64,000 bases of DNA from Pararge aegeria (taxonomy: Eukaryota; Arthropoda; Insecta; Lepidoptera; Nymphalidae). Numbering within the stretch: the stretch's first letter is position 1; each line of letters starts with the position of its first letter. The translations under genes were made by a program, and so were the position numbers. The stretch spans positions 13,658,001 to 13,722,000 of the forward strand of contig NC_053185.1 of assembly GCF_905163445.1 (NCBI RefSeq), in the 5' to 3' direction. This document shows positions 22,763-33,651 of the stretch, piece by piece. Below the pieces are notes generated by a model. The model saw only the letters and a program-made list of their open reading frames with translations. It was not told the DNA's origin and searched no databases.

Positions 22763-22891
22763 CTAATAGAAATATTTATTTACAAAACCACAATGTCTAC
22801 TGATTAATTTTGGTTTTTTGCAAAACTATAAACACTGTCATAATTTACTTAGGTTATAAAAATGCCATTTAGCGCTGTTGATGCAAAATAA

Positions 22892-23030
22892 ATTAGTGAA
22901 AATTGATATGGAATACCTATCTCACTGGTGCTGCCATCTGGTGTGACGTATTGATAGATGGTATTAGTCACCGTTGATTGATCACTGACAACTCCGTCCG
23001 CCATTGAATCATCGGAATACATGGATAAGT
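22892..23030. repeat. Duplicated unit, copy B
   Basis: The partner of 21652-21803. It lacks the 14-base insertion of copy A and so keeps GTGTGACGTATTGATAG uninterrupted, probably the ancestral arrangement. The minus-strand frame across the core reads V-S-D-Q-S-T-V-T-N-T-I-Y-Q-Y-V-T. Of three core differences from copy A, one is silent in this frame and two change a residue. A MITE-like repeat or a local segmental duplication both fit. Confidence 0.7.
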
Positions 23031-24367
23031 TAAATAACATACTAGCTTAATTGAACTCCATTAAATATATTCCATATTAAAGTAACCTATCGACCTACTA
23101 AGTACCTATCGTTTTGTTAAGAACCTAGTAATTACTGTACAAATACAAAATGCTTTAGAACTTGATGTAAGGGAATATACACATGTTATGTAATAGGTTT
23201 TTAAAATTTTTGAACTTCTATATTCCATTTACTATTGCACTCTGATTTATTATTTTCGTACAACATCCGGATTAACTTTCACAAATAAAAGGTATAAACA
23301 TACATCAGCTCAGGGCTATGTGTATGGCAGTGTTTCATCAGAGAAACGAAAAATATTGCATGAATTCAATAAACACATAACATGAACTTATACTTAATGT
23401 TCTTGTCTGAAAGGCCCAGGTAAAGCATTTCAGAGCTCGCCGTATGTCGTAGGGACACTTTGCAATTTAAATTAAAGCAATTATGATTTAAAGATTTGAA
23501 TTTACTCATATGAAGCGACGTTATAAACACACTTAATTTACAATTCCTAATATAAGTTAACCTCCTTAACAGACTAGACAGAGAAAATCTCTTAGTCAAC
23601 TTCTCTATCACAATGGTAAAAGCTGTAGTATTTTAAGTGAGGTTCCCCGGTCCCAACAATGGCGGAGACAGTTTTGGAATTTATAATTGCATATTTCCCC
23701 TTGTTTGATCTGTTAGTATGCTTCGATCGTTGCTTATTGTATTCAGAGTTACCCCCTTATATTACTCAATTATCATTGACAGAATGAAAAATCTTTTAAA
23801 AAGGATCACTTTACAGTGAAGGTTACATCTTTGTAAGAACGGTATTGATTTTATTTCCAACGGTTATTTAAATAACATCATAATTGATCTAACATTATTC
23901 GGTTATTAAAATTTAAATTGGAAAGACGCGTCTAATTGAAGATTGTCGGCAGGTCGGGAGGGGAGGTAGACCACGGGAACGCAATTTCAGCGATTAATGG
24001 TGCGCGAATAATCCACCTAAGCAAGGCGACGGAAGATGTCTTGGGTCTCATCTGCAAACATATATCTAACCAACTATTCTCGAAATTTCAACCTAAAGTT
24101 ACACGACTTTATCCTAATTCAGTGATCGTAAATTAACTTTGGTAATGTTATTACTAGAGTTACTTAATCTCCTAAGCCTACTATTTCAAGGTAGTCATAC
24201 GTTTACTTAAATTTGCACATTGCAAATAACTTTTTATAGAACTCCTTTATTACTGGACAAAATTATTTACCGATAGTTCTCCGGGTATCGTTTAGTACAG
24301 AAATACCTTTTTCTAAATGTAAGGATTATCTGCACAAATGAAACATTCATAATAGCTCAATTCTAAA
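23031..24367. other. Non-coding, AT-rich
   Basis: No gene, RNA or named repeat is supported. Open frames at minus 23366-23611 and plus 23936-24136 have no domain. A slightly GC-richer strip lies at 23930-24060. Confidence 0.45.
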
Positions 24368-24640
24368 ATATAAATAAATATATAAATAGTCGACTCGAAT
24401 TTCGACATGACGAAATACACATCGTCACCTATCCCCAAAGTAAGCGTTGCTTGTGTTATGGAAACTAAGATGACGGATGAATATTTTTATGAATAATATA
24501 GATAACTACTAATAATATATAGATAAACACTCACTGAAAAACATTTATGTTCATCACACAATTATTTTTCAGTTGTGGGAATTGAACCCACAGCCTTGGA
24601 CTCAGAAAGTAGGGTCGCTGCCCACTGCGTCAATCGACCG
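24368..24640 (-). mobile_element. tRNA-derived SINE of the GGCCGATTGGCGCAG type, minus strand
   Basis: On the minus strand it begins CGGTCGATTGACGCAGTGGG, then GCAGCGACCCTACTTTCTGA and box B GGGTTCAATTCCCAC (complement of 24575-24589). The body reads TGTGTGATGAACATAAATG, TTTATCTATATATTATTAGT, CATCCGTCATCTTAGTTTCC and GCTTACTTTGGGGATAGGTG, ending in TATTTATTTATA repeats. It is the same family as the copy at 56095-56350 and both are essentially full length. The head would fold as a tRNA-like Pol III promoter. Confidence 0.85.
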
Positions 24641-25239
24641 TATTTATTAATCTAATTCGTGGTAGGGAGCTAGATTTAGATACTACACATACACAAGCAG
24701 TAGTAAAACAGTAGATAACACGCCTTAAATTAGTTAAACAATTATATTTAGGCATTAATTACAGAAACTGACAGAACTCAATTATACGGCGGAAAGCAGA
24801 TCGAGTTATCTGAGTAGAGCCGTAGGACACGCCGGTTCATTAGCCGAAGCATATTATCGTGCCTTAATGATTTCACGCTCGCTCAACGTCGTTCATTTCG
24901 AAAACTTCAGGCATATTATCCTCCAACGGCAACGATACGGAATCATTACGACACTTTTTCTATCAGTCTTACATACGCATGAAAAAAATATATTAAAGAC
25001 GAATATAGTATCCCTTTGACGTCAGCAATGTGACTCATTCTTTTCCTTTTATTGTTTCTTATTATTTGAATTCCATACCTATTTTAGTTTCCAAAGTATA
25101 TCCTGTATGTTACCGTTTCGCGGCTAAACAACTTAACAGATTTCGATAAAATTCGGCTATGTTGACCATATTGGTAAATAGACTGTAAACCTTTTAAGAA
25201 TACACGATTATTGGCTAGATAGAAGATATCCCACGGGAT
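24641..25239. other. Non-coding spacer between two minus-strand SINEs
   Basis: Moderately GC-containing DNA at 24780-24960, otherwise AT-rich. No recognised repeat or gene. Confidence 0.4.
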
Positions 25240-25337
25240 TGAATAAAACAAAGCAATATAGCCTCCAAGATGCTGAGAATCGACAACTTTGCGATCAGCA
25301 TTAGAACACGCTAACCACTAGACCAAGAGGGCGGTCT
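25240..25337 (-). mobile_element. SINE head remnant with tRNA-like boxes, minus strand
   Basis: On the minus strand GACCGCCCTCTTGGTCTAGT runs into TGGTCTAGTGGTTAGCGTG, a clear box A (complement of 25307-25325). Box B-like TGTCGATTCTCAGC follows (complement of 25272-25285). The start matches a third lepidopteran SINE type (CCGCCCTGTTGGTCTAGTGGTTAGCGTG). The acceptor-stem 3' half is absent and the box B is mutated, so this is not a functional tRNA gene. The 3' limit is uncertain and may extend to about 25180. Confidence 0.6.
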
Positions 25338-27001
25338 TTTATAATATGCAGGCGAAATTAGGGTGTTATAGAAAGGGGACAGAGATGCCATTCTACGTCA
25401 TAAACAGTGTCATGTCGTTGACTCTATCACCGAACGTCATCAACTTTGTCGTTAATTGTAAAAAGGGTTCTCGATGGCAGCCGAGGGTATTCTGTAATCA
25501 TATTATCATGAATTACGATTAAACTTTCGGTTTTATCTTGTCCGTTGATTACTCGAGTAGAAGTTTCATCCGGGTGTTGTGTTTAATCGATACGTATCAT
25601 CTTATCTTTCAAAATTAGTCCAACTTTGATTACATGTCACAACTCGTGAGTTCATTACGTGTTGTAATTAGTTATACTGGTTTTATGGTTGTAGAGCCTC
25701 GTGGTACGTCAAACTTTATATCGTACTTTTGTATTCCAACTATAAGTAGTCTATGATATGATACAGATCTATAACAATTTATTAAAAATTAAGGTCAATA
25801 CAAAGTTTTCTCTTAAAGTATTAATATAATCTAGGTATAATAATTAACGTAAAACAGCTTAGTCATTATAATACTTCTTTTGCGAAATTCAAATCCGGTG
25901 ACATTTAATAAAAAAATGTAATGACTGAATACAAATAAATAAACTAAAGTTTGATGATAATTGACGTAAAATTTTCAACTGTGTCTGTTTTATTGAATAA
26001 TTTATAATTGTATATAGGGAATTTACATTAGGTATATTTGACAAAATTTTAAAGCTTATTCATCAAGTTACTTGAACATGAATGGGATTATAAACCGATT
26101 ATCTAATCAAAAGCACGTCTCGCTACTTATCTCACATCACAGTGTTCATGCACGGCAACTACGTGAAGATTACATCCAAAGTAGATTTAGTAACCGAAAT
26201 AGCTTTCACTTTAAGAACAAAAGCAAATTAGCGTATTATACCAACATCACAACGCTAAAGCGCGTGGGAACGATTCAGGTGATACTGTATTACTTTATTT
26301 ACTTACTCCAAAGATACGAATCCCCATACGAAGCAATGTACCGTGCAACGTTCATGTCGAATAAGCCTTTATTTTATCCTTAGAACACGAGCTCCTTAAA
26401 GTAATCCTACAGGTATATAGATTTTGATAATGTGCCGTTTACGACGTTTTGCGTATTGTGAATTCATTTTCATAAATTCCATCTTGGTTATTTTTATCAT
26501 GGTAGCTTTGAATATAGTGTGTTAATGTGTCTGTGTTGATTTCATTTATTAACCTCAGTCTAGGTACCCTAATTTTGTTATTTACATTTATGATCGATGA
26601 ACTATTAGTACCACAATTTAACTGATACTTTTTAAGAATTTTGAAAATATAGTGAGCTACCTTCACTAATGCGTGATGCCAAGTTTATTTTTCTATTATC
26701 TTTAATTTATCTTAAATTGAGAGCTACGTATTAGAATTTACTAAGTCCTATTTTCCAAAGATACATTAAATTACTAAAATTTTAACAATCATACTTTTTT
26801 AAGTGGATTATCTTTTGATTAATTAGATAGTATTAGTGAAACACTTGAAGCTAGAAACGATGCCCTCCCGCGGAAAAATGTATTCCGAACAAATATTGCA
26901 CCAAAGGTTCCATTTATATAATACCCATAACTAAGAAATTAATTATTTTAAAGCCTTTCTTAATAAAAGCATAAAATATAATTGAATATGCTACACAAAT
27001 C
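25338..27001. other. Non-coding, AT-rich
   Basis: No recognised feature. A 103-codon plus-strand frame at 26072-26383 and a 75-codon minus frame at 26439-26666 show no domain, signal peptide or neighbouring splice pattern, and I do not call them genes. Confidence 0.45.
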
Positions 27002-27070
27002 CCTACGGCGTAGCACAGATCTACGAATTACACCACGTAGCGGCGTAGCGAGCCGCAGTGCGTTGTCTAC
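27002..27070. repeat. CTACG/CGTAG palindrome cluster, likely foldback remnant
   Basis: CTACGGCGTAG at 27003-27013 is palindromic about its central G. CTACG (27021-27025) pairs with CGTAG (27036-27040), and GGCGTAGCG follows at 27042-27050. CTACGG recurs at 27067-27072. Such dense CTACG/CGTAG pairing is seen in small lepidopteran foldback elements. The copy is too short and decayed to define its ends. Confidence 0.45.
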
Positions 27071-27639
27071 GGTTTGAAATAAGTCTCTTTGGATTAAATC
27101 GTTTACGAACAAGGCTTAGTACCTCCTTAGACATTGTTATTATGAACGTGAGTATTCGACGGTACAAATTCTCTCAATGTTATTAATAGTCAATACTTTT
27201 ACATTGGGATACAATAATTCTAACCTAACAACAATACGAGTGCATTTACCTTGAAAACGCAGTTATTAGTCTTGTTTAGGGTCATTCTATCGTCTACCGT
27301 CGAACAGATGTATGTGTATTTTCTTGCTTTGCAAGTAAAACTACTACCCTATCAGTACTGTCCAACTTATGTATAAATGATTTTTCCATTTTATTGATTA
27401 CTGATTCCATAGTGGCTCAAATTCCCAAGTAAAATACATCTTAATGTGTTTTCGTGGACTCGCTTTTTAAGGGATATAATGTTGAAGAAAAACATCTTGC
27501 ATAAGTGTTTCTTTGGTGAAAGTAATAAACTAAAAGTAAGTAATAAGTTCTTGCTAATAAACTATTAGACCAAGGAGACAGTTAAAAAAAAAGTTAAAAT
27601 AAGTACGATGTCTCAATATCAAAAAATAACCGCTGTTCG
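27071..27639. other. Non-coding spacer
   Basis: AT-rich, with no supportable feature. Confidence 0.4.
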
Positions 27640-27732
27640 CAGTTATTATTTATACAGTGGTTTCCTTTTACTTTAATGGAGTCGGCTACTGTCAGAAATA
27701 TCAGTAACTGCTCCCAACAGGTAATGAGTGTC
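27640..27732 (+). repeat. Second duplicated unit, copy 1
   Basis: This unit aligns end to end with 28469-28563 on the same strand. Shared blocks are CAGTTATTATTTA, then a 22-base identical run starting TTCCTTTTACTTTAATGG, ACTGTCAGAAA, AACTGC and TAATGAG-GT. The copies are 829 bp apart. No tRNA head, tail or inverted ends are visible, so it is not an ordinary SINE. A local duplication, an unknown short repeat family or a duplicated regulatory element are all possible. Confidence 0.75.
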
Positions 27733-28468
27733 CACACCGCAAAAGTAAGTAAATACTTTACATTTCCCCCGAAGGAAGCTATGGCGGTTACTTAGAATAT
27801 AAAAGAAAATATCGTTTTTACAAGCTTTTATTTACCTCTCACTAGATTGTCTCCCTCTTCTTTAAGAATGATATTATTCAAATTGTTTTTTTAAATTACT
27901 TCCTGTTTTCTGATTAGACGGGAATTTTTACACGTCTTTATATTTTACTTTCGGCTGGTGAACGCGAATATTATATATCGCTTTTTATTTTATGATGGTA
28001 CAGAATTTGTTATTATTTTTATTTATTGTATCTGCCCCGCCGTTGATATTGTAAATGTGAAGCCTTTATATCTTTAACTAGAAATATTTAGAAAGCCAAA
28101 TCATAAATATTGTTAACTTTAACCCAAGTCAATAAGTTTACCTGCAGATTGCGGAGACCCTAAATTTGAACTTACCTTGCCTAGGTAGCCTGGGAGCATG
28201 TTACTGGTAATATTAACAAAACCAATTATTAATCTATAATTCATCCTTTTGTATACGTTCTGTTTTGAAAACCACTCGCGCAAGCTTAACTGGCAATAGT
28301 CATAGATATAATATGTAACACAATTCATAGTTTCAATTCGGGAAACAATAAACAAGGTGCATTCAACGTGTCACTACAAGCACTAAAAACTAATAAACTG
28401 AAATAATGTTTCCATTAAACTGTCGTTTGCTTATCGTTTAAGCCGCCTCGGTATAATGGCTCGGATCA
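27733..28468. other. Non-coding spacer between the duplicated units
   Basis: AT-rich. A 78-codon minus-strand frame (28119-28355) has no domain. The two copies of the duplicated unit flank this segment directly. Confidence 0.4.
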
Positions 28469-28563
28469 CAGTTATTATTTACACGGGCACGGTTCCTTTT
28501 ACTTTAATGGAGTCATTTACTGTCAGAAACATCTTTAAACTGCCGCGGCAACTAATGAGGGTC
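28469..28563 (+). repeat. Second duplicated unit, copy 2
   Basis: The partner of 27640-27732. Differences are concentrated at ATACAGTGG/ACACGGGCACGG and in the block after CAGAAA. The central TTCCTTTTACTTTAATGGAG block is unchanged, which is notable given the divergence on either side. Confidence 0.75.
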
Positions 28564-30603
28564 TAATAAAAGGAAACCTTATCGCAATAATGTTAGGCTA
28601 AAATATATTTTAAATTATTAGTATTTCAAATACTTGTATTGACCCGCTTACGTAGCACAATGACCCCACAATCCTGTATCTGTGTCTTCAGAAGCGTTCA
28701 AGTTTGCGATCTGCGAGCAGCAAATCACAAGACTAACTCCAATATGCTTCATGTGATTGGTCGCACGCTGGACGCAAACTTTACGGGTAACCCTCTTTAA
28801 GGTTATTTTTGCAGTCTATCTGAAGTACCTATTTATGAGATTTTATTATTTTTATACAACAAATTCCTCGTCCACATTTAATTTGAGTCTAAGTCATACA
28901 AGAGAAGAATATAGAGCTAAGACCTACCACAGAATTCGGATTGACTTAAGTAACGCCGCTTAGAATTAAATTATTATCAAATGCTACCCAAGATCGTCAT
29001 TTGAGGCACGGATGAAGAAAAATTTATTTACGATAGTAATAAACATAAAAGCTTCCATTATTTAAAATGGACCACAACATTTACAAAACTAAATTACGCA
29101 CTAAAGTGTAATTAAAGCATAGTAACACAGGACATCGAAGTGGATCTGTTCGAATTAGAAAATCCACTTACAATTGCACATAAATAAAGGCGGGATTCGC
29201 CGGGATTACACCGTTATTTAGCGGGAAGGTCCCAAAGTTCCCGATATAATTCCGACCAAATGTAATAGTTCCTGTTCAATTACTGATAAAGCTCTCCAAG
29301 ATAGAACTAAAGGAGCATACAAAATGTTATTATTGCCATTAATTAAGCAATCAAGCACTTAACTTTGTTAATTTACAGTAATAACTGAATTAACCCGTCC
29401 TACAGTTGTTTTGTACGAAGTCGTGTTTCAATTAAGGCTTCATTTTTTTATTGGATCGTAAATGTATTTCAAGTAGATTTGGATTTGCAATTTTACTATT
29501 TTAATTAGTGGACTTATAAGCTGTGACGCTTGCCACTTATTAATTAACTTTATTGGTTTATTAACCACTGTTACCTAGTAAAGTAAAAACAATATATGGA
29601 TTAGACTAAAGTTAACTCAAAAAATCAACGACGTTATATTTAATAAAGTAAATAAAACCTTATGATAGCTGAAATTTGACTAGCTCGTGTTAATTATATA
29701 GTGTCAATCAATTCAGGTTTCATAATCTAAAAGTTTTTTTTCCATGCCTCGAGAACAATCCTTTTTTATACAATTGCGTAGTTAAGCGTAAAAATGGAAC
29801 ATAGAATATTCGTTTTAATAATATTCATTAGGATTTAAAAGTATTAGAAAATATTGTTTTTAACTTTCATAAATTAACTAAAAATGCAATACATTAAATA
29901 TTTTCTTTATTCTATCTCCAAAATAAAATAGTATAGATGGATTTTGAACAAAGTTTGTTCCATTGCAGTGTTGCATCTCTATATAAAAGTGATAATATAA
30001 TTACAAACTTTAATATAATTGCAGTTAAGAAACTTACCGCAGTATTAAGGCAAATATCGTTAGCCGGGGCAATGCAGTACGCTACTGAACACAATCGCAA
30101 GTAGCCCGGTTCAAAAGATAAGCGTCATTTGAACAACAATACGCACAACTTTGTGTAGAGAGATCCCCGAAACTATGTAGCATTGTCTTAATTTTACATT
30201 CCCTGTCTTATTTACAATCCTGACTCGGCGTGTGGGTTCTAACTGCAAGGTTATTTATTCTTACGCGTTTATAAAGACGGTGTTTTGCAAGGCATAAGCA
30301 GAGATAAAATATACTGTAAACTTGTACAATTTTGACCTTGTACATTCTGTTTATGTACATTAAAGATCAAAGTTTTTAATTTCTTTGTTATAAGTTTTCG
30401 ATGCTCCAGGAAGCTATTGGCAACTAACTAGTCACTACAAAAGAGACTTAGCTCAAAGAGTGAGCAAATTCGTGTACGGCAATAGTGATACAGCTTTGTT
30501 GCTAGAGCGGGGTAGTATTTTGAAGACATTTATTGCAATATTGACGATGGGGATTTGGAAATCAAATGAATCTTGATTCTAACTACACCTAATCTTAGTC
30601 CTA
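28564..30603. other. Non-coding, AT-rich
   Basis: No gene or named repeat. A mild GC enrichment lies at 29180-29250 (GGCGGGATTCGCCGGGATTA). Small open frames at 28757-28963 and minus 29912-30100 are unremarkable. Confidence 0.45.
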
Positions 30604-30770
30604 ACTAAGATTATAAATGCTAATGTGAGTTTGATCGTTTTTTTATTATGTTTTCGTGCGTTAACTACATTATGAATTCACATTATCAAGTGACATGGCT
30701 ATTTTGATGCAGAAAAAAAAACTTAATTATTAAACTACTTAACCTGGACAAAGCCGCGACTAAGAGCTAG
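30604..30770 (+). repeat. Old copy of the TACTAATATTATAAATG-type repeat
   Basis: AACTAAGATTATAAATGCTA at the start, TGACATGGCTATTTTGATGC in the middle and GGACAAAGCCGCGACTAAGA then GCTAG at the end follow the order of a very common lepidopteran repeat (ATTATAAATG.. GACATAGGCTA.. GGACGAAGTCGCGGGCA..CAGCTAG). Internal deletions shorten it. It has been variously treated as Helitron- or LINE-derived; I cannot decide from this copy. Confidence 0.6.
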
Positions 30771-33582
30771 ACATTAAAAATTAAGCATAACAGACAGAAT
30801 CAGCGTACAATTTGAATATCGGCGGGAATTCATTTTTAAACAGTAAACAGATTTTTAAATCATAATTAAATAAAAAGAAACTTGGAGCCTCACTAACGGG
30901 GTTCTCTGTATAGTCATTCCTTAATGTAGCCACTACCTTAATTATATTAAGTTTTATCAAATAGAAATCACACTCATAAGTAAAGACAAAAACCCAAATA
31001 AATCAAACATTTCCTTCACAAATTATAAATGAACGATAGGACAGGTTCTTATGCAAAATTATAAAATTTCATAGTTGTATTTCAGTGACAAACTTATCTA
31101 ATAAAATTATATTGTTGAGGAAAATGTCTCTGTGTCTGTATTGTTGCATACTTTACTTCAGTGAAGCCTCGAGCCTTGAGCTCATGTCGTGCTTAATTTA
31201 ATTTTTCTCATCTTTAATCCTTTGTCATTTAAATTTACTTCAAAATAATATTGTAAAGAAATTAGCACCAAATTACTAAGACGTGCCCTTATTAATAACT
31301 TCAGCAGAAAGAGTCAACCGCGTTCCAACACGATTGTTACTAATCTGACGGAATTTTAATTCGCCCACGGTTTATTAAGTGCGTAAACTTTCAGCCTCTT
31401 GGGCGGGCGGTAAATTAAGTGAATTTCCGCGTAGGCTTAAGAGAAGGATCGCTTTAAATCTGATCACGCTGCTTTAATCGATTTCCAAAATATGTAAAAT
31501 TGTGATGTAAAAAGATATAGAGCGAGAATCTTATGTTATTATTAAAATTGCGATGCATAATATTATAAAATATCTGTACAGAACTATACTTGAAATTTAT
31601 GAATATTTCTTTTTGTTTCAGGTAAGTCATTTTCTTCAATTCCATCCCGCATACCTTTACACCCGGATGGACTGCTTTACATTGAAAATAAGGTTCCATA
31701 TAAAAAGGTAGGTAGTAAAATGAAGTGAAATGAGCGGGACCCGTAAAACTCTTTTCATACAATATTCAATAGAAAATATTTTATTATACTGAGATTTCCA
31801 CAATTTCCCGATAAATTCATGCTATATCTCCAGTTTTATATCCTTCTATAGGGCAAATTTGTTTCTTTTTCACGTGATTCAGTTATAAATCTAAAGCAAC
31901 GCGTACGCTCCTTTGGTTACGAATCTATTTTATGACCGCATACGCCGAAGGTTAACCAATAAAACCTTTTAACAGCCGTAACTATTTCGTTATAAGATCT
32001 GAGTACGCAATAAAAACGAGGAAACAGAAATAAATCTAGGGGCACAATGGTGGGCAGTGCGAGGGGACGCGGGCAGCTTCTTACAGAAATCAATCACGAA
32101 GGGGGCACGCCTTAATCACTTCAATTTAAGTTTTTTCCTCTCCCGATAGAACAAACCAACGTAGAAAGACGAAGGTTAAATATTGCGATTTGTTGAGCTC
32201 GAGTAGGTACACAAACTCCCTACGTGCGTTTACAGCGAGCGATAAATCTTGACTGCTTTGTGCGCTCAACCTCTTCATCCATAAACGGCACGTGCGCTGT
32301 TATCTATATTTTTGTAACAACGCGACGTACAAGTGAAAAAAAAATTGTTGTTGACGACGCACCGTATCCGTTTCCTTGTTGTTGCGATACAGGTAGACAC
32401 TGTTTGGATTAAGCGGCGCCATCATTTCACTCGGGCTCCACACAACTTTGCGAGTCATCGTTTGTATTCAGTTATTCACACGCAGCGCTTTATCTTCCCT
32501 TCGAAAACACGTCCCTGAATTAGAAATAAGCCTCCGTCCCAGTGCCGTCAAAGACAAGCTTCTTTCTAAACTAACCCAAAGATAAATTATTCCGGCACAT
32601 TTCTCATCACGATCCATTCTTTTCTCCCTCGACAAAGCGTCGCTGAATCCCTGGGCCATACGAGCGTCCTTATCCACAAAATAAAATGACGACTGGTGGC
32701 GCATTCACTAAGTAACCCGGATACTGACGCGTGTGTGCGAATATTCCGTGTCTCTATATACGGCGTTAGTATGAATCAGAGCTGATAAGCAAAGTGCGCA
32801 GATTTGCAGGATCGTGCGACCGCTTGCTCGCTGCCAAGTTTCTTGCCACGCCCAACACATTTGCATGTTATGAACGCATGCTGCTGTTATTGCGTTTTAA
32901 TGTGAGCATCTTTTAAATGAGCTTGACTCTAAGTACGATTTAAGTAAATATTTATCACCATATATTTACCGCGCTAAGTATTATAATACTTTCACAAGAA
33001 TTATACACAATTTGCTGGAATACACTCATATAAACTAAAAAAATTTTGGTCATTTTGTGTACAGAGACGATATCAAATAAGGGCGCCTATTAGTACTGGA
33101 CGGTCGAGAAATTGTGAGCGGCCAAATAAAGGGAGTAGAACAGAACTCAGCGATAAATCAGGGTTTGTTGTGAACGTAAACAACCGCAGCGTTCCGTCCA
33201 ATCATTAGTCAAAATACAGAGTGCAGCAAAAAGCGAGCTAATTGCGTTCTTGAAGGACAAGGGCCACTCCGCTCTGTCGCAAATCTACTTAGTCACGTTT
33301 AATAGTTTTTCTGTCTTCGAAATGTTCTCCAGTCCCGTAGTCCATTTTTATTGCTTTAGGTACGATTTGTATCAATTATTACTAGATTTGCTAGATTTTC
33401 GGACTACATTTTTCTTTTATTTTGTGTTAATTATGAGTTGATACAATGACGCATTTCAAATACTGAAAATTAATTCCAATAAGCAATACAAAATCTAGCT
33501 ATTTTCCTGCGTTTTTGTTTTGCTAGTGGTAAAATATTTATCTTGGCGGATGGATCTATATTTTACATATCTGTTAAAAAAA
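30771..33582. other. Repeat-poor block with GC-richer region at 31900-33280
   Basis: No transposon is recognised. From about 31320 and especially 32040-32900 the DNA is clearly GC-richer, with G-runs (GGGGACGCGGGCAG), CACGTG at 32290 and several short overlapping open frames (32224-32412, 32333-32518, minus 32468-32704). None shows a domain. A further patch lies at 33060-33240. This is the largest repeat-free GC-rich area of the window and a candidate regulatory region or set of untranslated exons. Confidence 0.4.
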
Positions 33583-33651
33583 GGAAAATACTGATGATTA
33601 CTATAAATAACCCATTATGGGTATTATTCATTGTCGTCATCATAATTTTCC
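33583..33651 (+). ncRNA. Hairpin resembling a miRNA precursor (candidate)
   Basis: GGAAAAT at 33583-33589 pairs with ATTTTCC at 33645-33651. TGATGA pairs with TCATCA, and AAATAA with TTATT, with single mismatches. The apex is ACCCA-TTA-TGGGT. In all, roughly 25 of 33 positions pair in one unbranched 69-base stem with a tiny loop. Size and mismatch pattern suit a pre-miRNA, though the terminal loop is very small and I recognise no known miRNA seed. A decayed foldback element would look similar. Confidence 0.35.

Noticed and set aside
25265..25337. Possible tRNA gene on the minus strand
   Set aside because: Box A is good, but box B is mutated (TGTCGATTCTCAGC) and the 3' acceptor half is missing; better read as a SINE head.
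26072..26383. 103-codon plus-strand frame
   Set aside because: No domain, and neither a promoter nor splice sites can be supported.
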